This document shows positions 10,301 to 14,543 of a DNA stretch of 25,461 nucleotides, one piece after another. The notes beneath the pieces are model-generated. The model did not search any database. It worked only from the letters and a program-made list of their open reading frames with translations, and was not told the DNA's origin. How positions within the stretch are numbered: the stretch's first letter is position 1; each line of letters starts with the position of its first letter. Source of the DNA: a bacterium (GTDB lineage Bacteria > RUG730 > JAAEPJ01); NCBI GenBank assembly GCA_024222485.1, contig JAAEPJ010000310.1:1-25461 (forward strand), in the 5' to 3' direction. The position numbers were made by a program, and so were the translations under genes.

Positions 10301-11528
10301 CTTCTTCCCATTCCTCGACATCATTAATACTCGCTTCATTCCAAAGATAACTCTTCATAATTCCCACAAAATGCTGAGAATATAAAAGTTCTATTGCATC
10401 TTCCCTATCTGCAAGCATTGCCTCTATCAAGCGGTATTCAAGGTGCTCTTTCTCTTCAAGCAACAAAATATCATCAATCTTTTGACTTGCATCTAAATAC
10501 CTAAAGTATTCGCCTAAACTAGGATAACTTTTGGAAATATCCATATTCTTTTTCTTCAAAAAATCTTTCAAATAAAGGTAATATTCCTCAGAAGTATCTT
10601 TCGCATATTCTTTTAAAATAGCAATTTCTTTACCCGTTAATATGCTTGATATTTTTTTTGCAACATACTCTGATTCAATCGCTACAGCACTCGGATTAAT
10701 ATTATCTTTAATATTTGCAACACCAATAAGAGAATTTAGCTGCGGATATTCGCCAACAAAGTTAATATTATAGTCTTTAGCCGTTGCTTTTAAATAGTCC
10801 ACATACTCACGGAAGGTAAGTCTACCTTCCTCATAAATAGAAATTTGTTTACTTAGTTTTTTAGCATCTTCCGTATAAAAATATTTAGTAGCACTATCAT
10901 AACCTCTACTTACTTCTTCAAAAACATCATTAAGCTCATAGCGATACCAAAGAGAGTTATATAGTGAGGTGAAGTTTTTCACATATAGGTCATTATCCTC
11001 AATACCTTTTAAAATAACGGTATTAGGATTCATAATCTGATACCATTCAGCACCTGTCACCTTACCTTGCTTAACTAAATGTTCAACAATTGATTCTTTT
11101 ATATTACTCTGAGGAAGATCCGATAAAATGGAGGTATCGATGGTGACTAGGGGAGTACCTTCGAGTCCTACAGTCTTAAAGTCATGACCATAGCGTGCTT
11201 TCAACTTAGCCAGGATTTGATAAATATTTTTCTGGACCTGTGGATTACAATGGATATCTTGGATCAAAACCACTTTACCCTTATCCTGCCCTTGGAAAGA
11301 ATCTACAACCTTACCTACTGAAGATGGCAAATTAAAAACCTTTGGTTGCCCAGGCATAACATTGGCATAAGCAAAATTATGCATACTAGTCGTAATAAAT
11401 GCGACCAATACAAACATAGCGATCCTACGAATCACAACAGAATGCTTTCTTTCTTCATCCCTCTTAAACAAGGAAAACTGTGAAACATGCCCAGTTAATT
11501 TTTTAAGTTTATTTTTTATTCTATCCAT
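1..11528 (-). CDS. Giant multidomain membrane/surface protein with TIKI-like and SecA-like motor domains (3' end beyond window)
   Basis: An unbroken frame of 3842 complete codons runs from the ATG at 11526-11528 to the left edge with no in-frame stop. I checked the frame at about ten points along it. A run of six G lies about 11 nt before the ATG and is the likely ribosome site. Order of parts (residues): basic n-region and hydrophobic stretch 33-52 ending AYA-N (signal-like); TIKI/ChaN-like domain about 75-525; helical linker; SecA-like motor about 765-1530 with Walker A 785-792 (K791), DEAH 899-902, a hydrophobic hairpin 1023-1075, GTGTD ending D1482, and QRRGR 1508-1512; Gln-rich coiled segment about 1830; TM helices near 1935-1962, 2073-2100 and 2314-2370; YD-like repeats about 2465-2790; Gly/Ser linker; globular part; second YD-like part; 93-residue repeats from 3389 on. 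Likely membrane-anchored with an exposed C-terminal portion. It lies 23 bp after a small exported-protein gene, so probably co-transcribed with it. The function is unknown to me. Confidence 0.9.
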   Translation of the reverse strand, partial: MDRIKNKLKKLTGHVSQFSLFKRDEERKHSVVIRRIAMFVLVAFITTSMHNFAYANVMPGQPKVFNLPSSVGKVVDSFQGQDKGKVVLIQDIHCNPQVQKNIYQILAKLKARYGHDFKTVGLEGTPLVTIDTSILSDLPQSNIKESIVEHLVKQGKVTGAEWYQIMNPNTVILKGIEDNDLYVKNFTSLYNSLWYRYELNDVFEEVSRGYDSATKYFYTEDAKKLSKQISIYEEGRLTFREYVDYLKATAKDYNINFVGEYPQLNSLIGVANIKDNINPSAVAIESEYVAKKISSILTGKEIAILKEYAKDTSEEYYLYLKDFLKKKNMDISKSYPSLGEYFRYLDASQKIDDILLLEEKEHLEYRLIEAMLADREDAIELLYSQHFVGIMKSYLWNEASINDVEEWEEDQVRIKRIKNFSDRLLRKPYFANIDTIFNEAVENMQEFYADAEKRNEVLARNILSRKFDRSQVSAMVLGGYHTDGIKNFLKSKGISYDVIVPSLEDFGGETLYLERLEDQAKWLAKAKGRKYAKLLKNSAATALNLYSEFFKGNISESLINKVIASLEVAVDSKEEREILNKALGKISKQEDMNDKKADKLFIEDILSLTPEQKAAIPTSSIDIFQEDISSKFLGKPIVTGLQSETILNLEINKISDDKAISKSKYLSKFNEKGADYTGVAFLKEIFKKADMKDAGLSKLEVMSETFRNTNIYKNRRNMLESNYLSKGKEGLIDTLNKGKTFNVLDSLILADYIFDQVYSEKNWHLRGIQFSIMVSWLVYGIAPQAGTAAGKTAATVMANIVNKLMRGDKYVGVIAVNGKGAVDNFINPTEKSIDLLAWVGVKFFDIDDSKMGNEALVARALLNPKILPIVTHTQYGHLFNSSGYILAQAARQIEAPFLDEAHLITNSALSYVKSGSRRMKAIYRLVKNLFQRVHENFYKDSSAHEKDDFTEIETSAQLDAAVLKGGKNKIFVVTESDLVKEATAKGILAVFKDEDRKPMAWSHRMEVEYGSQAKITKRYQVSMVSFGVIAFFGLATILLSMTAWFPFTLVFLTLTLIGGIAGVAFVVALSFAYLYYRLETNKDVTGYLDAVVKAFLYDRENETYKLVELPSDRVEDGYTHTIAPVSNGIDLDQQLGTVEQVLALALLFNLRHSRDQNVALERVDIPKQTVASTSRSEAFKTVNGWNYPTTATFNNELTKSILNVEVLNLGSVENIEYFKTLDENLAKLLEKLEKFDDAARSEESKLAIDDVIQNTNLIVDSQEKEALLYALTHAIDISEAKEAIWQYSEKATGKRVIINGHKIAGDSQKDRFNNEAKEIAHTIQMSYQDTATAQLLIVDDTRLMTETLKILKKSLSISNNSKAQYLLQLIKNRESYLNASDQEKANRDNKREEFLAKHYDFFQKMNIEIREKEALGKDTTSLVSKVKELKNKVCNFAKNPENGVMFEIIDPMTSDRIYQSSKYLALTQGLLFGDSQIGTGTDFKQTKEAGLTLHLADIHKLTDDDLAQRRGRVVRSVGNESIIHEYYVENRMLNTLKEELSVEGIGVYKTIFHRQKDEATLQVLSKYEGNESLIDSEYLRLLVKILSAKRTSENLLGAYSEQLQDKYLIEPIKEMISELKRPYGKAGQVRHIELAGRDNLFVEKIYNKFDLNNPIITIFWENEERTYARVEKKNIQKYITFNETLYGGTVYEYNSSEDRKNIFQGNMQEFGGDKVQRLDAILKDEVLSKKAGRANNELADKPLTPKQRIQDSFKQIVEEVERISKYTAGVLDKHIVSELFLLDPTIIDDSSSEKSKNMALEEFGEFIDSLTLTKIKQDPFQNLQNTVQQVQHIQRQVQTQTETRRGALLNYRESFDKALIQDKVRIRQPSMDIALTKARDISKAIKETDIQKYKNLLVTVTSKGDLVLYQSTSKFSKNLQLERNYIYMAIKGTFKWGLRLVGATLVLALGLASFGMLFVNKKYRNTLLELGISLIHPLTRNERSLALELGINYQKNKKHLINLTNEGRANTNGQNDEEIRGLITYLSSLGDAVLTQKEIDDKRNSVFSLVKDISKMEREARSVRADRILNPIASWLWTFSKILIIGYIVQYGAEIIGAIAESLSSSGADNSVTQAMHSFVRGRKTSQTIKLREATFFNPNILQKLKERYVLDGWASQGYTFSEFIRIVFKATKIDEEQKVKADKESSFIVNIIGGIFRQDKYSNIIFSDSDFIDGLIQIDLAVKKGDSRPGFKTGAFTAELNAISNYIIFFRDTDEGDDAFKVKQKAFFSDSYDKGIDTDSSLKRASKKKIDDFMINYKVSQNLGFIDTYVPKWLLRVGMFFMVLLTLAMMAFPVVLAGVALFVGPFILFAKFIVAAISNIVFFKFIIPYLNKNAQSAAINSEVKEKLLMTMSAVQQVGMLINSFGSIPGLDIAGIQNYTPLSFAMDQINIANLSLLEEIAGDDPATYAALHNVDMLAMFSGDTFAIIYEDDVVYKDSDGNINQIIHRDNGEIVGQTIVRENNSDGSIAAGDVYEPALSPDEDQNKDGFTFKYSYIVEADENGSKIINYYSVKYEKMDESNRYKQDIYNEGDKLSTRKNYDQVGQLTNIEEYEYAENQITIVRKDVDGNITSKRIITTEADGAKNIDFYIYDAKTDLYILKRTNSYDKEGNFIGYSENFYSFDQEKEVYLIARTDQYNQDEVLTSSLIYNEDGTINEKFEYTEWDDQSRELAANVTDVDGNFLRTETYEQDYEGIQGVKLTRGFDHNGTFMAASLEGDLVLFSNYDADTAVLTYFNRGMISPERIQFDTSGVVIPGGAGSGAGSGVGVLFDATSSALNPLTIASFFGEDIDKEGVKATLEEFAEMQELIDSITNNLNDSYTLNSIDSVEFYIVDSDEYNLNTTIDGNTLKIEITSEMQAVLLELKDEDPDLYADFIDYIGNHEKIEQEYLVAGETIDQAFIFTVFRQRHTIADINLEIDALEDGPLKSNLITIMDTRIPVLSPPTIESTGDGTGFSISASSLSVGDSGINSQVTGIINPAYEGKELIYVETYTGVSGNPVDVYMSADGLLAKEVYFDSEGKIIREVFGESYNLSNHDFEIEEDKIYEFSYTKWHGTSPIEGVVVLGSYEDDDDYSNDLAGWTLYLDEEVSLAEDDNLRRLEFRHPDGLPRRVIFSNMDNNTVVQTVEVNSAPEGYIKKIFYKGGDYREVTYDKFEYPTGETHYDDKGNVNYAIVYSRWISDTGEYKAIEGKITAGENKDQYITITRNFSGQEGITKISYYNDSNRTDLTMTEIVDQQNRRILFESYQAGVITGRNIYTEDAIYTYEYNLDGSLKTLTVYESTNLGTAGTDGPGPWPGYEDIGEEAIFYDIAGKKSDFPVAGGKMTYSLGYKTYHVLTTATGYVVKEDGSPMIFRVDDSALNIIEIWHGGDSKTTLTTEPITGEITGGTYYNASNGITYDMDVDAVAHTLTMKTDSTTRATFMLEADNKDFTNLAIVDGSLQAIMIEETYDGGSTWLVTEQWDANSNQTTFTRDAAGAITGGTYYNATEKASYDMTVNAAEHTVSYQTDETTKYTFMLVEANTGFDNLGPDGIPQAIMIEQTYDGGETWLITKLWDEHGNKTTFTRDADGAITGGSYYNATEKVSYDMILEGTNHTLRIQIDASTRHFFMLTSNDTAFTNFGVAGNPQAVVIEKSYDKGIWVMESEDNDGNRTTITRDINGVITGGTYYNSEENVIYNMIVDTDNHTLIMQREAGTRYTLMLTIDNNDVTNLTSDVIPQAQAIIIEKSYDNGSSWLVMEQWDANSNQTTFTRDAAGAITGGSYYNATENASYDMTVNAAEHTVSYQTDARTKYTFMLVEANTG
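6939..9236 (-). other. SecA-like SF2 ATPase core with transmembrane insertion (about residues 765-1530 of the giant protein)
   Basis: A Gln-containing RGIQ segment precedes AGTAAGKT (Walker A, K791), matching the SecA order of Q motif then TGEGKT. LDEAH at 898-902 is motif II. QIGTGTDFKQ (D1482) corresponds to SecA's GRGTDIKLG (motif V), and QRRGRVVRSVG (1508-1518) to QLRGRSGRQGD (motif VI). A segment after about residue 1370 (QLLIVDDTRLMTETL) sits where SecA has its VGT...SE..S strand and helix at the start of the second RecA lobe. Between the lobes, residues 1023-1075 form two or three hydrophobic helices, which SecA lacks. The key Walker A Lys, the DEAH and the motif VI arginines are all present, so the core could be active. 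An alternative is another DEAH-type helicase lineage. Confidence 0.6.
9954..11306 (-). other. TIKI/ChaN/EreA-like N-terminal domain of the giant protein (about residues 75-525)
   Basis: Seen in sequence: a VVLIQDIHCNP segment (D91, H93), then GLEG (E123) about 30 residues later, GIED (E177, D178), and a late VLGGYHTDG (H481) preceded by a helix that reads FYADAEKRNEVLARNIL. This order of an early acidic/His strand, GLE, GIED and a final G-G/A-x-H strand resembles the TIKI/TraB/ChaN/erythromycin-esterase superfamily. In those proteins a central Glu/His set binds metal or substrate. I also associate the QDxHCN and GGxHTxG variants with long Omnitrophota proteins. The spacing between GIED and GGYH is longer than in ChaN and is filled by predicted helices. 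The assignment rests on motif order, not on an alignment. Confidence 0.5.
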
Positions 11529-11551
11529 TTTTCAATATCCCCCCAGATATT

Positions 11552-12190
11552 TTAAACGCCATAGAACGACAAAAAGCTGCCCCCATCAATAAGACGAGTG
11601 CAGCTTAATCGTAATATGTATATATTGTTTAAAGTTTTATTCTCTATTCCATTTCTTTTATATCCACCGATACCTATTAAGTATCGATATTTTTTCATAT
11701 CAAAAAGTTTTAAATAACTATGTTTTAAAACTTTTAAACTTAATTTTGATAAATATAAGGAAAAGTGATTATTATGCCCCTTGCAGAAAAAATCATCCCC
11801 ATTCCTAGTATTTTGAAAATAAAATGCAAATAAGCAAACATGTTGAATATCTTCTCGACCTAATTCATAAAGCTCATTTTTTGCAAATGTTGAAGTTTTC
11901 AAATTTCTTATTCTATTTATAGCTTCTGAAATTGAATCCAGAAGTTCTTTACTCATTAAGAAGCTATCTTGAATAATCTTTGAGGTTAGTTTTTTTTGAA
12001 CATGTAAAGCTGTTAAAATTTTTAAATTATCCGCAGTGGAAAAAATAGTTAAATTTTGTGAAGGAGTAGAAGCATAGTAATAAGAAAAAGAAGCAAATGA
12101 ATTAACAAAAAAAATTAATAAAAAAAATATAACTAATTTTTCTCTCATTTTATTTTTTAAAAAATTACTTGTTAAAAAATTTATAAACAT
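11552..12190 (-). CDS. Hypothetical exported protein, 212 aa, directly upstream of the giant gene
   Basis: I do not recognise the family. I chose the ATG at 12188-12190 because GGAGAGG lies just before it; an in-frame TTG at 12202 would add four residues but overlaps that ribosome site. A strongly hydrophobic stretch at about residues 19-32 (LVIFFLLIFFVNSFASF) looks like a signal peptide or membrane anchor. The rest is rich in Lys, Phe, Tyr and Leu. It has a predicted helical middle and a C-terminal segment GIGGYKRNGIEN that loosely resembles the GGYHTDGIKN segment of the giant protein next door. The stop is 23 bp before the giant gene's start, with no terminator between, so the two are probably in one transcript. 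Codon use and AT content match the neighbours. Confidence 0.65.
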   Translation of the reverse strand: MFINFLTSNFLKNKMREKLVIFFLLIFFVNSFASFSYYYASTPSQNLTIFSTADNLKILTALHVQKKLTSKIIQDSFLMSKELLDSISEAINRIRNLKTSTFAKNELYELGREDIQHVCLFAFYFQNTRNGDDFFCKGHNNHFSLYLSKLSLKVLKHSYLKLFDMKKYRYLIGIGGYKRNGIENKTLNNIYILRLSCTRLIDGGSFLSFYGV

Positions 12191-12279
12191 TGCCCTCTCC
12201 AAGTCTTTATCTTTATCTTTTCAAAAAACCTTCATACCTTTTACAATATATTTATACCACAATTTACCCTAAAAATCTC

Positions 12280-12318
12280 ACGAATTCTTCGCGAATTTTT
12301 TTATCATCGGATAAAAAA
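12280..12318 (-). promoter_or_regulatory. Possible operator: inverted repeat plus CGAATT direct repeat upstream of the exported-protein gene
   Basis: Bases 12297-12305 (TTTTTTATC) and 12310-12318 (GATAAAAAA) form a 9-bp inverted repeat with a 4-base centre. Right beside it, CGAATT occurs twice about 11 bp apart (one helical turn). This lies about 100 bp before the start at 12190, in the expected promoter region. It could be a regulator-binding site or an AT-rich coincidence. Confidence 0.25.
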
Positions 12319-12361
12319 CCTTATAATCAATCGTATATAAATATACTCCAATATAAACATT

Positions 12362-12432
12362 AAAAAAACATCGGCTAATGCTGAGTTTAATTATAATAAA
12401 GCTTATCTAAACGCAGCATTAGCCAGATGTTT
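12362..12432 (-). terminator. Rho-independent terminator with a 24-bp stem
   Basis: Arms at 12366-12389 and 12408-12432 pair almost perfectly around the core GGCTAATGCTG, with an 18-base loop. Read on the minus strand the hairpin is followed at once by a run of seven T (12362-12368), the normal layout for a terminator of minus-strand transcription. It lies about 280 bp after the PilZ stop and before the exported-protein gene, so it would insulate the giant-gene transcript from the operon upstream. The stem is unusually long for a plain terminator. Confidence 0.75.
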
Positions 12433-12581
12433 CTAGCTAACTTCCATGTTTAAATCATAAAAAATAAGTTTGTCAACATAAGAGACTACACTTTCAGAGT
12501 CAATATTAGGAAAGCTTATCGGGTAAGTAATCTGGATCTTTTTTTGGCTTAGTTAAAAGCAGTCAAACAAATTATATGTCA

Positions 12582-12678
12582 ATATATAAAAAAATAACAC
12601 CTAAAAACTTAAGTTTACAAACCAAGATTTAAAATTGAATGAATATATAATAACACCTTAAACTCTTAAGAATTTACA
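12582..12678. repeat. Two imperfect 36-38 bp direct repeats with CTTAAG palindromic cores
   Basis: Copy 1 (12582-12619) and copy 2 (12643-12678) share ATATATAA, then TAACACCT, then a palindrome around CTTAAG, and end TTTACA. In copy 1 the palindrome AAACTTAAGTTT is perfect. In copy 2 it is ACTCTTAAGAAT with one mismatch pair. They lie between the PilZ stop and the long terminator. They could be paired binding sites, a processed 3' UTR element or a small duplication; nothing here decides. Confidence 0.5.
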
Positions 12679-12711
12679 TGAAGCGATGCTCTAGCAAAAC
12701 CCAGATATTAA

Positions 12712-13149
12712 CTAAAATTCTTTCTTAATAATCTTTGTACAGTAGGAGTAGTAAGCACAATCTTGAGAACAGAAATCAAAATCACCTCTAACCCATTTAG
12801 TTTCACAGTCTTCAAAGTCCATAGCAATATTTTCAAGATCTTTAGCGATTTTTTCTTGAAAATCATCAAACAAGATAACGACCATATAAGTACTAGACTG
12901 TTCTCTTATTTTATAAACTTTTCCATGAATAACCCCCGTGTCAATACCTCCAAGCTTAAAGTTTAAGCTAATATTCTTACCAAGAGGAATATGCGTATAA
13001 GTAATGATCGATACACCGGCAACACTTAAATCTGCCATAATCCCCGGAACTAACTTATCTGAGTCACCAACTTGGATTTGAATAGGCTCAACAAATAAAG
13101 GAGTTAACCTAATCCTACGATGTTCTCTTTTATTAACTGCTTTAGACAT
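12712..13149 (-). CDS. PilZ-domain cyclic-di-GMP-binding protein with C-terminal Cys cluster
   Basis: 145 aa. The two PilZ signature elements are present: RxxxR (R8 to R12, in KREHRRIRL) and DxSxxG (D40, S42, G45). In known PilZ proteins these clamp a cyclic-di-GMP dimer, so ligand binding is likely. A beta-rich core runs to about residue 95. Beyond the usual domain is a tail with C115, C127, C131 and C137 (C-x11-C-x3-C-x5-C), a spacing that could bind zinc or another metal. There is no signal peptide or TM segment, so it should be cytoplasmic. The ATG overlaps the stop of the preceding Cys-rich gene (TAATG), implying translational coupling; GGAGAG lies about 10 nt before the start. Which output it controls cannot be told from the sequence. 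Confidence 0.85.
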   Translation of the reverse strand: MSKAVNKREHRRIRLTPLFVEPIQIQVGDSDKLVPGIMADLSVAGVSIITYTHIPLGKNISLNFKLGGIDTGVIHGKVYKIREQSSTYMVVILFDDFQEKIAKDLENIAMDFEDCETKWVRGDFDFCSQDCAYYSYCTKIIKKEF

Positions 13150-13337
13150 TATTTTTTTCTCTCCGTAGCTTCCTTTTTTTTCAGTGGCTTATAATATTGA
13201 CATTCATGAGTGAACCCATCATCACATATTACACGAGACTCTTTACTGGATTTATATTTACAAAAATATACTAAACAATATACTCCCCCATCAAGATAAC
13301 AATATTTACAATCAGAACCTATTTCTTTTTTAGTCAT
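13149..13337 (-). CDS. Small Cys-rich protein, 62 aa, possible metal-binding
   Basis: I recognise no family. Six cysteines (10, 13, 21, 26, 38, 46) plus H44 in 62 residues suggest a zinc- or iron-sulphur-type knuckle, starting with a CxxC pair. The tail is Lys/Glu-rich. No signal or TM segment. Support for it being real: high Cys content in an AT-rich genome, an ATG start, and a one-base stop/start overlap with the PilZ gene. The C-x-Y-Y sequence near its end (CQYY) recurs in the PilZ tail (CAYY). The two may act together, but this is inference from position and composition. Confidence 0.6.
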   Translation of the reverse strand: MTKKEIGSDCKYCYLDGGVYCLVYFCKYKSSKESRVICDDGFTHECQYYKPLKKKEATERKK

Positions 13338-13397
13338 CTTATATTAACCCTACCCATTTTTAAAACCATACTAATAGTCTAAAAGTATGAATTTTAA

Positions 13398-13445
13398 GTA
13401 AAAAATTATAAGTAGATAAAGATTATTCCTGTCTTTACCTACTTA
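13398..13445 (-). terminator. Rho-independent terminator after the SurA-like gene
   Basis: Arms at 13409-13421 and 13433-13445 (TAAGTAGGTAAAG against CTTTATCTACTTA, one G-T pair) form a 13-bp stem with an 11-base loop. On the minus strand a T-rich tract (TAATTTTTT) follows within a few bases. It begins about 20 bp after the SurA-like stop and separates the foldase genes from the Cys-rich/PilZ pair. Confidence 0.75.
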
Positions 13446-13463
13446 CATCTTTTAAAAAAATGC

Positions 13464-14453
13464 CTATTCTAAGTCTTGAGTAACATCATGTTTAATAACG
13501 ATATTTGATTTCGTTTTTAAGTCTTCAATCCACTCCTGATAGGCTGTTTTCATCCTGTTTTTATATAAAAACTCTTTAAGCTGATTTTTCAAAACTTCAT
13601 CAAATTCTTTTTGTTGCTCCATACGCTTCTCTTGACAAAGAATAATATGATATCCAAATTGAGTTTTAACAGGATCACTAACCTCTCCAACACTCATTGA
13701 GAAAGCAACATTTTCAAACGCAGGAATCATTTGCCCTCTTATAAACAAACCAAGACTTCCTCCACTATCAACTGTCCACTCATCCTCTGAATGTTCTCTA
13801 GCCATCGTTGCAAAATCTGCACCATTATCAATCTCTTTCTTAATTTTTTTTGCTTGTTTGAGTGTAGCAGACTCCCCCTTAGCTTTATCAAACTTTAAAA
13901 GGATGTGTCTCGCACGCACAGCTTCCGGATCGATCATTAATGATTTATTATCATTATAATAATCTTCTGCTTCATCATCAGTAGGCACCACAACTTTAGA
14001 AGAAACTTCTTTATTAACAACTTCAATAACTTGCAATTCCTCTTCAAGTTTGCTTTTAAATTCTTCTTCTGTTAGCCCTTTTTTACTAAGTTCTTCTAAA
14101 AACTCTGACTCTGTTGTAAAACGCTTCTTAACTTTATTATAAGCATCATCTTTTTGGCGTCTTGAAACTTTAATATTCTCTGCCTTTGCTTGTTTTAATG
14201 CGAGTTTTTCATTAATAATTTGTTCAAAGATACCTTTTTTTAAATTCTTTAAATCTTCTTCACTCATTGGACCTTGGGTTTTAAGCATAACTTCATAGTT
14301 TGCAATAATAGGGTCTGCTATCTTATTAAAGTCCGACATCAAAATAGTCTGATTATCGACAATAGCTATTGCTTTATTTTTAATATTTTTAGCACCTAAA
14401 ACCGAAATAAAAAAAATACAACTAAGGAAAGGTATTAAAACTCTTTTCAACAT
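13464..14453 (-). CDS. SurA-like periplasmic peptidyl-prolyl isomerase/chaperone (parvulin)
   Basis: 329 aa. Likely signal peptide of about 20 residues (LSCIFFISVLGA, cleavage before K). A SurA_N-like helical chaperone part spans about 27-150 (VDNQTILMSDF, then helices with IINEKLALKQAK). One parvulin (PpiC) domain follows at about 175-275, with ARHILLKF at its start, the GGSLGLF segment, PAFENVAFSM and FGYHII near its end, then a C-terminal helix. E. coli SurA has two parvulin domains, so this is a shorter, single-rotamase form. Expected role: folding of outer-membrane or secreted proteins. GGAGGAG lies about 12 nt before the ATG. It follows the PrsA-like gene by 90 bp on the same strand and ends at a terminator. 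Confidence 0.85.
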   Translation of the reverse strand: MLKRVLIPFLSCIFFISVLGAKNIKNKAIAIVDNQTILMSDFNKIADPIIANYEVMLKTQGPMSEEDLKNLKKGIFEQIINEKLALKQAKAENIKVSRRQKDDAYNKVKKRFTTESEFLEELSKKGLTEEEFKSKLEEELQVIEVVNKEVSSKVVVPTDDEAEDYYNDNKSLMIDPEAVRARHILLKFDKAKGESATLKQAKKIKKEIDNGADFATMAREHSEDEWTVDSGGSLGLFIRGQMIPAFENVAFSMSVGEVSDPVKTQFGYHIILCQEKRMEQQKEFDEVLKNQLKEFLYKNRMKTAYQEWIEDLKTKSNIVIKHDVTQDLE

Positions 14454-14543
14454 TGTTTAATGTATCTCCTCCCTATATTTATTAAAATAAATATAGACAA
14501 TATATACCCTAACTAAAAAGTAGGTAATTTACAAAAGACGATA

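Larger units (their letters stand above)
12191..12711. other. Intergenic region, about 520 bp, no gene seen
   Basis: No credible coding frame on either strand. From right to left it holds two imperfect palindromic direct repeats (12582-12678), a long hairpin terminator (12362-12432), a small inverted repeat (12297-12318), and the leader of the exported-protein gene with its ribosome site. The stretch between the terminator and the repeats is AT-rich without structure I can name. A promoter for the exported-protein/giant gene pair should lie between about 12200 and 12360. TATAAAT-type boxes are plentiful there, so no single one can be picked. Confidence 0.6.

Noticed and set aside
12191-12711. 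tRNA or structured RNA gene in the longest intergenic region
   Set aside because: No tRNA arms or CCA-type end seen; the only strong structure is the hairpin followed by a T-run, best read as a terminator.
12763-12966. Plus-strand frame of 67 codons
   Set aside because: It is antisense to the PilZ gene, whose motifs are clear.
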